Part shown: piece by piece, positions 1 through 11,829 of the stretch
Numbering within the stretch: position 1 is the stretch's first letter
Layout: every line of letters begins with the position of its first letter
DNA from: Atrichornis clamosus
Taxonomy: Eukaryota; Chordata; Aves; Passeriformes; Menuridae
Reading direction: 5' to 3'
Length of the DNA: 64,000 nucleotides
NCBI GenBank assembly: GCA_013400975.1
Contig: WBMZ01011682.1
Span: forward strand, 62,001-126,000
Notes under the pieces: model-generated
What the model was told of the DNA's origin: nothing
The model's database searches: none
Seen by the model: the letters and a program-made list of their open reading frames with translations, nothing else
Translations under genes and position numbers: made by a program

Positions 1-158
1 TCAAGACACATGTGGTGAGTCCATGTTGTAATTACCCAACAGCTGCCTGAGTGCCAGGTGATAAAATGACAGACAAAATGTGGTGCAGATAAATAAAATA
101 TTCTTGTGTGGGAGATGAATGAGTAATGATTGGGAAAGATGAGACATTTGGGGCTCAC

Positions 159-214
159 CTACATCTTGAAACAGTATGTGTGTCTCCTCTCTTCTAAAGG
201 AGACAGAGAACCTT
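159..214 (-). other. Exon-like segment (splice-bounded, unproven)
   Basis: Read on the minus strand, a pyrimidine-rich stretch ends in CTTAG just before position 214. The segment then runs 56 bases to ATGTAG followed by GTGAGC, a good donor site. Only one frame stays open across it, reading roughly RRFSVSFRREETHILFQDV, with one base left to complete the codon at each end. The peptide is not recognised. Acceptor-donor pairs this close are common by chance, so this is a weak hypothesis, either for a coding or a non-coding exon. Confidence 0.12.
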
Positions 215-3212
215 CTAAGTGCACGGAGAAGGGTGAAAAGGGTGATGAAAGTTATGGGGCAGCAAGGAACCACTGAATAGAGAGTTCTTGCATGTATTCA
301 AGTACCTGCCCAAGAGCAGGAAGAGTCACCTGGCTGTTTTGGTTGGCATGACTTGGGTTTTTAGCCAGCAAATGCAGTTCCCCCCAGCACAGTTACTGCA
401 GTTGTTTCCTGCCCTCAGGGTAATCCCAGGAGTTGGTGCAAGAGACATCTCCTCAACCTGGGCAAACAATCCTTCCTATCCCCACTGTTAGACGTGGGCT
501 AATAATAAAGAGGAGAGTCATGCCACACGTGTTCACGTTTCTTACTAATGCTGTCGTGTGCGTCAGCAGCAGAGCCGTGCATCGCTCTCTTCCCCCAGCC
601 CTGCATCCTCCCTCGTGCAGTACAGAATCCTGCTCATACCCATGGCATGTGCTGTTAACCACCGTGGAGAAAGCTGGATTTGTGGGTTTGGCAGACCATC
701 TGTTATGATGGCATGTGAGCTTTGCCCAGGCAAATCACTGCACAGCTGTGGAACAGCTTAAAGCAGCACCGCGCTCTCACCAGGCAGCCCACGCAGGTAG
801 GCAGCACTCAAATAGTGGCTGTCCTCTGGTAACAGCCTTTTGTCAGCAAACTTTTGAGGGGGTTGTTTTGGGTATTCACTGGAGTCCCATTTTTCATTAA
901 AATAATCCATTTGTGATTTTCTGATTAGAATTAAGCTTGCTTTTTTTTTTTTTCTGAAATATGTCTATAAGCTGAGTTTTGATTAAGCTACTTTTTTGTG
1001 TGCTTGTGCCTCCCAAACCAAGTAAATATTAAAGTTCTCCAATTGATTTCACCAGAACTCTGATGGGGCCTGAAATTCATGAGGGCTTTTTTGGTTGGTT
1101 GATTTTTTTTAAATCTTGTTTTTCCTCTAAAGAATAAAAATACATCTTCCCAAATTCAGTCAACTGCAGGTGAGATTTCCTGGTCTTAATAAAAATCATG
1201 TAGCCGGACAAATGATCGTCTCTTATGGTAACCCAGGATCTGGTCTTGCTTGTGTGTTTGTGAAGGAAAGTCTTTTCATATTAAAATAAGGGAAGAATTT
1301 CCAAATGTTAGAACCACTGATGTAAGATATCTGGAGACATATACGACATTTAAGGTCTCTGTACTCCTAAAAACTTGCTTGTATTTTGGGAGAAAAAATT
1401 CCTTGTTTATAAGCAGCCCTATGTCAGGGATTGGCTCACAATAACTTGCAGTGTGTTTTACTGGTGGTGTTCATTAACAAGAAAACGCCTTCGGTCCTTT
1501 TGTGTGCCACATTCATCTTTACAGTGAAAGTTGTCCCATTAAATGGACCAGAGATGGGCAGACACTGAGCTGTATTCCTCTGCCCAAAGGTATCTCTTGC
1601 CTGGGTCTGAGTCCCCAGGACAGAGCTGGTTAAAAGCCCGTGGTGAGAAGCTGCTCTCGTGGGCGCAGGGGCCCTCTCTAGAGGTTGGCCTCAAGTTGTG
1701 ACCAATCCTCTCCTTGGACTGTAAAGGGGTTGGGCTGAACAACTCTTAATGGAAAACTCTCCTTCAAAGGCAAGGCAGGTGAGAGAAATCCCACTCTGAA
1801 ATCCTTATCAGACATGCTGGAATAATTTTGCTTTTCTTTGAGGCTTTGTCTCATAATGCGATGCCAAAAAGAGTGAACTATCTCCAATTTACTCAAGAAT
1901 TTAGCTTTTATAACTTCTTTCAGACAGAAACATGCGAACACGTTCCATAATTTCCTTTACAATTGTGTGCATCCATCTATGCAAATATACAGGCTGCTTG
2001 AATTATTTGATGTTGGAGTGCTTTGAAAATGTAATGTGCTGTGTAAATGCAAAGTATCAACGATAGAGTCCTACGATTAATAAGGCCTTTTATTAAATAA
2101 CTGCTGGTTCTTGCCAAAATTCCAGAGAGACTTGTGGTAGAGCATGTATACTTAACAGGTCAGAATGTGAAAGTAATAACACACATTCTCAAATAGAAAA
2201 CACATGTATTTGTTTTTAAACTTGGATATATTATTTTAAATTCTTAATACCCTCACCCTTCTTTGATTAAAGGGCCATAGACTAAGTGGGGTTTTGTAAG
2301 AGATTTTCTGACAGATGTTCACTGCTGAGAACATTTCAAACTGAAGGCAGAACAGATGAAAATCCGTAGAGGAAAATATAATATAAAATTGATCTTTAAA
2401 CCTGGGAGTCTGTGGGAAATAACGAGCATAGCTTTCCTTCTCTTAGCAGTTGGTGCTTTGCACTGACTGGGCAGCTGCAGAAATTCATACACAGCAGGAG
2501 CAAGAAGTAAAAATGAAATGGGAAAAATTGGAAAATTAGCCTGAGTATTAAATAATAGTCTGATCATACAAAGAAAATAAGGTATTTGTGTTAGTCCCCA
2601 TGAATGCCACTTAAGTGAGCAGGTATATAAAGTTATACTGAGGCTTAGGTCTCTGTCCTATCTCAACTGCAACATTTTAAGTGGAAATATTGCTCAGATT
2701 GATGGAGCTTGTGTTATCAAGCACTCCTTTATTAGTGTTAGGCTCAATTCTTGTTTCTGTTGAATTTATCAGCTCTTACTACAGATTAGAAGCAATACAA
2801 GCTTTATCTGACCTGAAAGCCTCAAGATTTGGGCATGAATAATACTGTTTTGTTACACAGATCACTGGGAAAATATTGAACTACTCAAGGAAATAAATTG
2901 CATGGACACTTACAAGTTTGGGCTTTTGAAGAGAGATTACCTTTTCTATTTAAGGGGATGTGTTGGGCTAAATTACTTTGTAGTGCTTTGGGGTAGGCAG
3001 ATGAGGCTATGGGGTGGCTTCAGATCCAGAGTTTCAGCGTCCTGAGGTATTTGTTAAAATTCCAAGCATGATGTGAAGGTGCCAAACAGCCTCCCTTGTT
3101 GCCTGCTTCCAAGTGGGTGTTTTGACAATTGCAAAGGAATCTGAGATCAAAATCTGTTGAAGCACAGCTATAGATAACACAGATAACATCAGTAAGCAAA
3201 CAGAAAAGCAAC

Positions 3213-3298
3213 ATTAAAAGAAAAAGAAGAGAAAACCCAAACAAACAACAACAAAAAACTAAACAAAAAACCAAACCAAAAAGAAAAGCCCCAAAACT
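3213..3298. repeat. A/C-rich low-complexity tract
   Basis: The plus strand is almost entirely A with interspersed C, containing AAAC, AAC and CCAAAC units without a fixed period. On the minus strand it reads as T/G-rich and produces an artefactual Phe/Leu/Val-rich open frame. It is typical simple-sequence DNA of bird introns. Confidence 0.75.
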
Positions 3299-5587
3299 AG
3301 AGAATGTGTGAACTTAGATGTCCCAGTCTCCCTTCTCTCTCTTTATTCTCAAAAAAAAAGAAAAATAAAATTGAAACAAGGGGAGGGGTGTAGAAAACCT
3401 CTCTGAGGGAGAAGTTCACAGGTTTCCAGCTCTCTCCTTGTCAGGGAGGCAGGGTAACCAGAAGGGATGGGGCTGGCACAGCTGGCTGCTGTGTGTCCCC
3501 AGGGCTGCTGGGAGCACTGTGACTCCGGTGTAGGCTGGAGCAGCATATTGATTTGGAAATCTACTGCAGAGGAGCGTTTAGGGCACAGATGTACACCATC
3601 ACTGATGGGAGATCTCCTATGTGTTTTGATGGATGTGAGATAATAAGTTATCCCCATCTTGAGCTCTTGTTTTCTACGTTGCTGTGTGAGGGCACACAGG
3701 GCAGCTGGCAGCGTGCATTGATCTTTAACCATGATAGAGCACAACTGATATTTTGTGGCAACTCAAAATTCTCTCACAAGTACAGTTTGCATACTAAACC
3801 GCTGAGTAGCTGCTAAAAATGGTTAGCACAGGATATAGACATTCTCCTTGTACAATGTATCTCTTAAGTAGTTTCTACCTGTAGCTTTTATTCTTCTTTT
3901 TGTTTATCACATCGGTTATGTTTTTCTATGGATTTAAATAGTGAACCAAGGAGGTTAGAACAGTTTGGTCTCTGTCAACCTTCTATACTTTTCTAGTTGT
4001 CTTTAGACTTAGATTTTACTTTATAGCCTAGTGCAAGTATAAAACTGGGTTCTGATTCTGCAGCACTTTGGCGTATCTTCTTTAAAGAAAAATTTGCTCT
4101 GCTTATTATCTTGATGCTGTGATGGAGCTATATCTAATGTCTCTTTGTTATGTTCTTTTTTTTGTCCATTGTTGTTGCTATTAAATATTAATAGGCAATG
4201 TGTTTGGGGGAAGCTTTTTTCCTGTGCTGAATTTTTGCATCAGCAGTGCTGGAGCTCTGTGGTGCAGGTCAGGAACCAGCGTCTCTGCCCATTGTGATAC
4301 GGGGAGAAGTCTGACTTTGGTTTCCATACAACAATTTGTTAAAAGCAGGAGGATCATCTTTCATTTCATTTACTGAGGGAAACATGTTTCACTACAAACC
4401 AAGTCTGGAAATAGGAGAATGTAGTTTGTGGAGAAGGAAAATTATCAGGGTTGGGATGGGAAGAGCTTTCTGCTTGGGAGGCAGTGGCCCTGCTGCTCGC
4501 TCGCTGCTGAAAAATGGTGACATCTATCAATCCATCAAAGGGCAGAGCAGTAAGGTAAACAACAGCCCTAAACAGGGACATCTGGCTCCCATAAATTAAT
4601 TGGCCATTTACACAGTGAGGGCTGTTTGCATGTAAAAGGAGGCCTTCCTGCTAACACTGTCATACGCTTTTGATTCTCCTGGTTCATCCGTGAATTAGGA
4701 CAGCTTGTTTTAGTCAGCTGGGTTTAATTTATTTTACTTTGTCACTCTTGAAATGAAGAGGAACTGGGCGGTCATGAATCATCTGACACTGACACTCTGT
4801 CTTTTGATCCTCTGGGATCTTGCTTATATTTTTCTCTTATAATAAGAAACCCAAGAAAAGGGGATGATGAGTCTGTCTGCACGAACGTGAGTTCAGACTC
4901 CTCTTCCCCTGAGAAATCCTTTTTTCCCCCCACTGCCACTGCTGTTGAGTGTAATTGATGGTGTCATGGGCTGAAGAGGTTTCCTTCTTGCTGAGAATGT
5001 TCTGAGCAGTCCCCATATGTGAGAGCACTCCAGGTTGCCTGAGCTGACGCTGGCAACGCCTCATGAGTTACTAACTGGGCATGACAAGCTCTGAGGCCTG
5101 GACTTACTCTGGGGCAGTCAAGAAGCTGTAGTTGACTGGACTCTTGAAAAACACGAGGACGGATGGAGGGGTGTGGAGATGCTGCTGTTGGGATGGACAG
5201 GGCTTTGGAACGCATCCAGTGGAAAGGCTGAAGCAAACTCAATCCAGTGTAAGGAATGGATTTATGTTCCTGGGCCTGCGGCCAGGACATGCTGAATGCA
5301 TCCCAGAAGTGTTGTAGTACTTATTTAACATGCCTTTTGCACGGTTAAGAGGAGTTTGCCCTTCAGGGTTGCTCTCCTTGATTCATCCGTTAAGTAATTT
5401 TGCAGGGGGGGGAAATCTCCTAACATGTTGTTTTAGCTTGAATGAAGTAACCCTTGCTGCCATATGTGGCACTGAGGATTGTCATCCAAGTTTTCAAGTC
5501 TGTTAAATAGCTGAGGCTTCCTCTCTTCTTCACCCTGAGGTGAAGGACACATGGTCTGGCTTTTCCAGGAGTGTTGTTGAATTGAAA

Positions 5588-5632
5588 TGTTGGGGTTTTT
5601 GGTTTGGGTTGGTTGATTTATTTTTTTTTTTT
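5588..5632. repeat. G/T-rich string ending in a T run
   Basis: A TTGGGGTTTTTGGTTTGGG-type G/T string is followed by 12 consecutive T bases (5,621-5,632) and then CAGG. The sequence resembles a polypyrimidine tract only in its last part. It is best treated as low-complexity DNA. Confidence 0.6.
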
Positions 5633-7973
5633 CAGGCATCTGTCAGCAATGCTGTGGGGTGGGTGGCTGACCCTTTCTGAAGTTCTCAAGGAGGAGATTA
5701 TTGATTTTAATAACTCCTGGCATAATAGCTGGAGTGTGTTATCTAGGAGGGAAACAAAATCAAAAAGGTATTATAAAGAGAAAAAAAAAAAGGCAATTTA
5801 AAACTTCTTGTTTTCATTTTTATATTCCTGTCTGTGTTTTAATGGTAATTATTCTTGACTCCTGACAGTATCCTCTTCTGTGCAACTCCCACCCCACCAC
5901 TGGTGCTGCACTATTAGATGTCTTCCACCACCCATTTCCCTCATCCTGCTCCTCTCTGGCTCCAGCTTTGTAGGGACTGGAACCTCCTGGGGGGATTTCC
6001 TGGAGCAACAGACTTTGTCAGCCCAGGGAGCTCAAAACACCTCCACACACTGCAGCCATGTGAGGGCAAAAGTTCTTTCTCTCATGTAAGATATTATCTT
6101 ACTTATGGCTTTGCAGGTTAAAATGATGTCCCTGTAAGCCAGGTGCTTCTGTCAAACTTATCACTGTGTTCAGGTTTGAGTTCCTTCTTTAATTTACTGT
6201 TCAGCAGATGTAGTTGAGGGGACAAAAGAACAAGTCCTGCTACCTGAACCTAACAACAAAATACAGCCTGGATGGGAAAGAAGCACTGCTGGCATATGAG
6301 ACAAGATGCTCTAGAACTGATAAGTCTGAGGGGACGTGTTTTGCTGCTGCTTTTTCATTTTAAGGCTATGCAAAGATGCTTGGCTCTTTTTTCCCTTCTG
6401 TTTGGCAATCTCTGCCCCGAGGTACCAGGATTTTAAACGCTCGGCTGGGTGGATAGAACCTCTGCAAACCCGTGAGTCTGGTGGATGTTGGTTTCAGGAT
6501 CAGGACCATCTGGAGTGCAATGAAAAGAAATCTGCCATTGCATCTAACTAGTGTATCCAGCTTTCCTTAAAAAAGGACTATGGGATTTTCTTTTTTGAGC
6601 CAGCCTGTAAGCCACTTGAGAGAATACTAAGTAAATATGTACAGTTGGATCAGGCAGGCTTTGTACTAAAGAGGGAATTTATTAGAAAGTATTCAGAGAA
6701 TAATAAACATCACTGAGAATTCCTGGGTGCCTGCCCATAGAATTATGAGTTTATACTTTAGCTGGATAAATGTCTGCTCCTTAGTTTTCCTGTTAGGATG
6801 GAGTGTCATCTCCAGCCCTCTTTCCCTGCTCTTACCATAAAAGTAAAAAATGACATAATCATTGTAAGCCTTCCATCCTATGTCACTTCAGGGGCTTGTC
6901 TGACTCCTGTTGAAAGTGGTATTGACTGATAAGTGGCTGTTACCATTGGGGTGGAGACTTAGGGAGATCCCTGCAGGGTTTGGGATCTCAGTGAGGAATT
7001 GTTCCCCACACAGTAACTATTTTGTCTTCTGCCTGGATTTGTTTCCCTAAGCTGTAGGTTCCTGTGGTTGCTTTTGAGAACCTGCAGTTCTGAGAGCAGG
7101 GAGGCGTATTTTCAACATATGCATGTAAAGAGGAACAAGCCTGAAAGCACTGGCACTGTTTGGATGCCATCAGAGAAACTAAAACCTGTTCTTCAGCTTT
7201 GTGAATTGCCCCAGCTTCAAGTGCTGGTACTGACACCTTGGTTGTAAAACCCACTGATTTTTAATATTACTAATTGAGGTCTGCCCTGGGGAGGGGAGAT
7301 GCAGCACTGGCCCTGGCTGCATCCCAGGACCATCTCCTCTCCACCAAGGGCTCCCTGCAGGAATGAAAATACACCAACCCTTTAGTACCGAGTATAAGCC
7401 TCTTTTGGGGGATGTTTTTTGAGGAGAAATGCTCTTTCTTTGTGCTGTCAAATATGACACCAATTACAGCTGGAGAGGTTGTTTGTAGTTTTCTGAGCAG
7501 TGACAGCTTGAGGCATGGGGATGTGCCAACCTTGGGAAAGTAAGAGCTCTCTTGGAGCACTTCACTAGGTGAGACTTGCAGGGAGATTAAAAATAATGCA
7601 TGGTGGGAGGCCTGCGTTTGGGGTTTCTTTAAGTCAAGATGAAGTTAAGTGGATAGGATTCTCCCTATTTCCCACTCAAGCAGAAAAGTTTGTGTCTGGG
7701 CCCACTAGACTTCACACTGTGCCTGTGGTTTCTCCAGCCAGTGGTGGTGAAAAGTCAGTGGTGATTTCTTTGCTCTTTTCATCTGGTTCAGGTAAAGCTT
7801 TCCATGGTACAAAGTCACCAGGGTGCAACCCAGAAACCTGTGATGGGACTGTAGACATGAGGTCTCCAGGATCCAGGAGGTGCTCCTTTCAAAACGGCCT
7901 GTCTTCTTTTCTTCTTCCTCCCTCTCCAGCTCCAGGAAGAAACTACACTAAAAACTGCTGCATTTCTGAGGTG

Positions 7974-7990
7974 TTTTTTTTTTTTTTTTT
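7974..7990 (+). repeat. Poly-T run (17 T)
   Basis: Seventeen consecutive T bases are followed within 20 bases by a pyrimidine-rich stretch ending in TTTCTAG at 8,011, which looks like a splice acceptor. After it one frame stays open for 62 codons, to a TAG at 8,198-8,200. That frame is closed by the TAG of the acceptor itself, there is no convincing donor before the stop, and the peptide is not recognised. Confidence 0.7.
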
Positions 7991-9851
7991 GCTTATACCT
8001 CTTGTTTCTAGGCCACCACGGTGGTAAATGGAGCAGCGTGTGATTCAGGGAGTGATGTTGAAGGAGGCTTTCCTCTTGTTTTCTTCTCAAGGGGGTCTAG
8101 GTTGAACCCACTTATCTCCTTTCCTGTGGATTATCGGGAACTTCTTTGTGTGCTCCCAAGCCCTGTCTCTTGGGCTTCATCTGCTTTCCCTAAAATCTAG
8201 CAGGCTTTTGAAAGCTGTGAGGCATTGATGACAAAACACAGGAGCTGTATTTGTGTTTTGATGGGAAAGATACAAGAATCAGGACACTTTTTTGTATTTG
8301 GGTTTCTTCTGAAGCTCAGAGCAGGGAAGAGTTTTCATTTACGCTTTCACAAGTTACTTCCAGAAGAAACAATGTAGGTCTTTGTATGTATCCATTCCCT
8401 TAGTGTGCTTCTACTCATATTTCGTCAATAAAAGAAACATATTCTAATAATGTTTTCCTAGTGACATTAAATAATGCATTCTCTTATGAACAAGTTGAAA
8501 TTTATCCATAAATTTTAAGCAGGCTTTTTGTTACTCAGGTTTGGCTTGAATATTTCAATCTCTGTCCAGTGCTGTAAAATATAACAAGCATTTTGAATAA
8601 GTAGTTTGGGGCTATTTTTCATTCAGTGTGGATGTTTTTTTAGTACGTCTAATTTAAAGGATCATATTGATACTGCTTGCTTTTCCTAAGCAGAAACATA
8701 GTTTTGGTGGATGGCATGCTTTGATAGGAAGAGATTAAAGTATCAAATGCTTACTATAATGATGTAGTGAGATGCAGTTTGCAGATACTCTTTATAACTT
8801 AGGATTTGATAAAAGTCTTTCTAGGTTTATAGTGCATTCTTGTAGTCTCATTTCCCATTATCTTATTTTAGTAGAGGGACTATAACTTATTAAATGAGGA
8901 GCTGGAGTTTAATTTATTATGGGTAACTCTCCTAAAATCTACTTTCATGTACAGATGGACTGCAGCACTTTAAGTGACTGTTGAGCAAAATGATCTATTT
9001 ATTTTTGTTACTGGTTGATAGAGAAGAATTTTTCCCCAGGGAAGTGGTACTGTGCAACTGACCTATTGCATTAAATAAATTCTCTGCTTTCCTTTGGAGT
9101 AAGCAAACCAGTCTATTCCCAGAGCAATTACGGATGTGTGCCCCTTCCCCTTGCTGTGATTCAGACCACATTGGTACAAAGCCTGTAAATAAACAGAGCT
9201 GAATTTTTACCTAACTGTTTTACATGGGAACGATGCCTGTTGGGCTGGCTGGGGGTGATATGATCCTTTTGAACTGTTGCCACTCTGCCTGAGAACTGCC
9301 CTGACACATTGGCCTCGTGGAAAAGGTTTGGAGATGAGCACTGCAGGCTCTGGGAGCTGGAGAGGGGGTTGCAGGCTGAGTGGTTGTAAAAAAAAGTAAA
9401 GCAATAACCATGGCATGATGGCTTCGAGGAAGAGACAAGTCCCATGTCACACACAGTCTCGAGCTGTCATCACTGGGAAGCTGAGGACAGAAATAAAGCA
9501 CAGCTAGATCTCAAAGCTGGTGCTGAGCTGTCTGTTGTACCATGGTGGCACGGGACTGGGTGAAAATAGAGCAGGACCCACTCTGTAGCTGAGATGATTA
9601 AAGAAGCTCTAACGCTAATTCTCAGCCCTGTTCCAGATTTCCTTTCTAGATTTTACAAACTGCTGTTTGTGGGAAAGCCCAGTTTATCTTGATATCATCT
9701 GAGTGCCTGACATGAGCACAGATGTTGTCGACAGAAACTCCCGAAGAATTGGCACCAGATCTGCTGCTTTGCCTCTTTACTGTGCCTCCATTCCCCTAAG
9801 GAGCAGTCTCAGGGCTGAGAGGAGCAGTCTGTGCTCCTGCCTCCAGCTCAC

Positions 9852-9961
9852 CTGACACATCTGCTGGCAAACTTCTTTAGGGATGGTGTTCCCCAAAGAC
9901 ACTTTCGTTCTCATCACTGTGGAGTTTTCCTTTGCTTTAATTCCCTTTGCCTTCCCACCTT
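9852..9961 (-). other. Exon-like segment with 36 open codons (unproven)
   Basis: On the minus strand an acceptor-like stretch ending ACTTCTCAG precedes position 9,961. The segment runs 110 bases to TGTCAG, followed by GTGAGC, a strong donor. The open frame enters with two bases completing a codon and leaves exactly on a codon boundary. Its C-terminal part reads KVSLGNTIPKEVCQQMCQ. The composition is mixed and lysine-rich, more protein-like than most frames here, but no family is recognised. The pyrimidine tract is only moderate. It could equally be a chance pseudo-exon or a long non-coding RNA exon. Confidence 0.2.
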
Positions 9962-11540
9962 CTGAGAAGTATTTAAAGCGAAGGATTACACAATAGAGAC
10001 ATGAACAACCTAAACCCTGTTCCCAACATGCTTTAATGAAGAACAGAAAATGAGAGGGAAGTAATGCTGCTGCCAAACCCTAATGTATGACATAAGTTCC
10101 AGAGAACATCACAAACTCATACATGTAGTCTGAGTCCTTGCACTCAGGCTTAGGGTTTTATGGGAAAATCTACCTCTGTACCAGCATTTTTAACACATGG
10201 TGTCAGACAGCAGTCTAAAATAGTCAAGAAATTATCCTCCTTTTGCTTCAGGTAGTGACAAAATTAATCTTAAAGTGAGAACCCCTTAAACTTGCATCTG
10301 AAATTGGGTATAGGTACATTTAATGTATGTGCTTAGGCTATTAAGCATTGCCTATGGTCACTGGGACTATATGTGGAAAAACTCTGGAAAATAAATTATT
10401 TGCACCTTGGTTTTGATTACAAAACCCACCTTCTTTTCTTATAGCTTTAGGTCTTGCTTATATTGCATTATAGTTACAGTTCATAACAACTTTATAATAT
10501 ACAAAATTGACTTGGCATAAGTACTTCGCTCATAAAAAGAACACTTCAGCCTGCAAGTGCTGGTGTTCCTGAGCCTCGGGGATATTGGTGATTCCAAATC
10601 ATGCAATAATTTGTCACTCAGCTTTGAACTTATGTACAGAAAGAAAACCTTTCCTAAATACATTCTCACATCTGGATGGAAGGGTTGCTCCTTGTTACTA
10701 GAAGGGATTTTCTGAAAAGGTTTTTGTATGCAGAAACCTCTAATATTTGGATTTTGGGTGTGTGAGAGCAATCCTCCACAAAGCATTATGGTTATGAAGT
10801 TGAAGATCACAAAAAAGCAGTGTGCATTTTTATCTGATGGATCACTGCTGGAGATAAGTCTAAAGCCTTCAGTGAAATGGAACAGCAGTAATGTGGAGCT
10901 TTTGTTGTTGCAAAGCAGACTGTGATTCCAAAATAGATACCCCACTGTCCTGTCCCATAGAGGCCAGTAGAAATCCCATCAGACTCACACTAAACTGCGT
11001 CCGAGGCTTCTTGACTTTCCCCGGTGCCATGACCTGCTGCAGTGTCTGGCTTCATGGGCAGGAAAGCAGAATATTGTGTGGGCTGTAAAGGACCAACTGC
11101 TCCCAATCCAGTTGTGTGCTTTTACTAGTTTTATCTATTTTCTGTATCAAAATCTGTTATTGTCAGTGTTCTCTTCTTTCTGTGACAAGACCAGACCCAC
11201 ACCTGTGGAGTATTGGAAGGAAATGGAGTCATTTGTTGTGATTATTTTCAAAATGAATTATTTGCTGTTTTTATAGTAAAGCATAACAGCTTGAAAGAAA
11301 CTTGTGCCCTGTCCAGGGATAGATGGGTTTTCCTCAGTGACCTGTACAGCCTTGAGTCTTTTGTGCACTTGCTGAAAGCAGCTAATAGGGCACCTGAGGA
11401 GTACATTAGGTCCATTCCTGATGCCTATATCCTTTCATTAACAGCAGCAGCATTTAATTAAGAACTGCAGGGCCTGAAATACTAGCCCAAACTATAGGAA
11501 GGTATGCCTTGTCCTAAACAAATTGGTATTTTCTAAATGG

Positions 11541-11581
11541 AAAACACTTCTAAGAAGTGTAGGCTCTAAAAGAAGTGTTTT
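11541..11581. repeat. 11-bp perfect inverted repeat (hairpin)
   Basis: The arm AAAACACTTCT at 11,541-11,551 is matched by its exact reverse complement AGAAGTGTTTT at 11,571-11,581, with a 19-base spacer. A near-palindrome CACTTCTAAGAAGTG overlaps the left arm. No T run follows that would suggest a small RNA transcript. Confidence 0.7.
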
Positions 11582-11689
11582 GCTGACACTACAGCATTGT
11601 AACCTTGACCAAGTTGCTACTGAAGGGCAGCAGTGAGTGAAGCCAGACCTCCTGGGACATGGTCAGGTCTTCTGCCCCATGGATTAGGC

Positions 11690-11829
11690 TCACAGAGTCT
11701 TAGAATATCCTGAGTTGGAAGCCACCTGTAAGGACTATCAAGTCCAACTCCTGGCTCACCACAGGATGACCCCAAAAATCATACCATGTGCTTGAGAGCA
11801 TTGTCCACAAGCTTCTTGAACTCTGTTAA
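11690..11829 (-). mobile_element. CR1 LINE fragment, 3' end, truncated
   Basis: This is the 3' untranslated end of a CR1 non-LTR retrotransposon inserted on the minus strand. Diagnostic strings are AGAATATCCTGAGTTGGAAG, AAGTCCAACTCCTGGCTC and CATGTGCTTGAGAGCATTG, which match an older CR1 3'-end type with the 'cctgagttggaagggaccc...gtccaactcctgg' signature. It is only about 140 bases long and stops inside the 3' region, as expected from the 5' truncation typical of CR1. Several substitutions suggest an old, inactive copy. No coding part remains. Confidence 0.88.

Larger units (their letters stand above)
1..11689. other. Unique non-coding DNA, no confident gene
   Basis: No recognisable protein domain, RNA gene or large transposon was seen here. 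Open frames are at most about 150 codons and look random in composition. The stretch includes an A/C-rich tract near 3.2 kb, a 17-T run at 7,974-7,990, and two weakly supported exon-like segments on the minus strand (159-214 and 9,852-9,961). Near its right end is an 11-bp inverted repeat (11,541-11,581). It is probably intronic or intergenic; the sequence does not decide which. Confidence 0.6.

Noticed and set aside
1133..1169. 37-base segment between CCTCTAAAG and GCAG|GTGAGA
   Set aside because: Splice-like but acceptor ends AAG rather than CAG/TAG, and the segment is AT-rich; it shows how easily pseudo-exons arise here.
7569..8027. 152-codon plus-strand open frame
   Set aside because: It runs through the 17-T tract (poly-Phe) and stops just after an acceptor-like site; the peptide has no recognisable domain.
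8012..8200. Acceptor-like TTTCTAG followed by 62 open codons
   Set aside because: No donor before the stop, no ATG, no recognised peptide; a 62-codon open stretch after one of many acceptor-like sites is expected by chance.
10481..10945. 154-codon minus-strand frame
   Set aside because: No domain, no supporting splice sites at sensible places; size is within the chance range for 64 kb.
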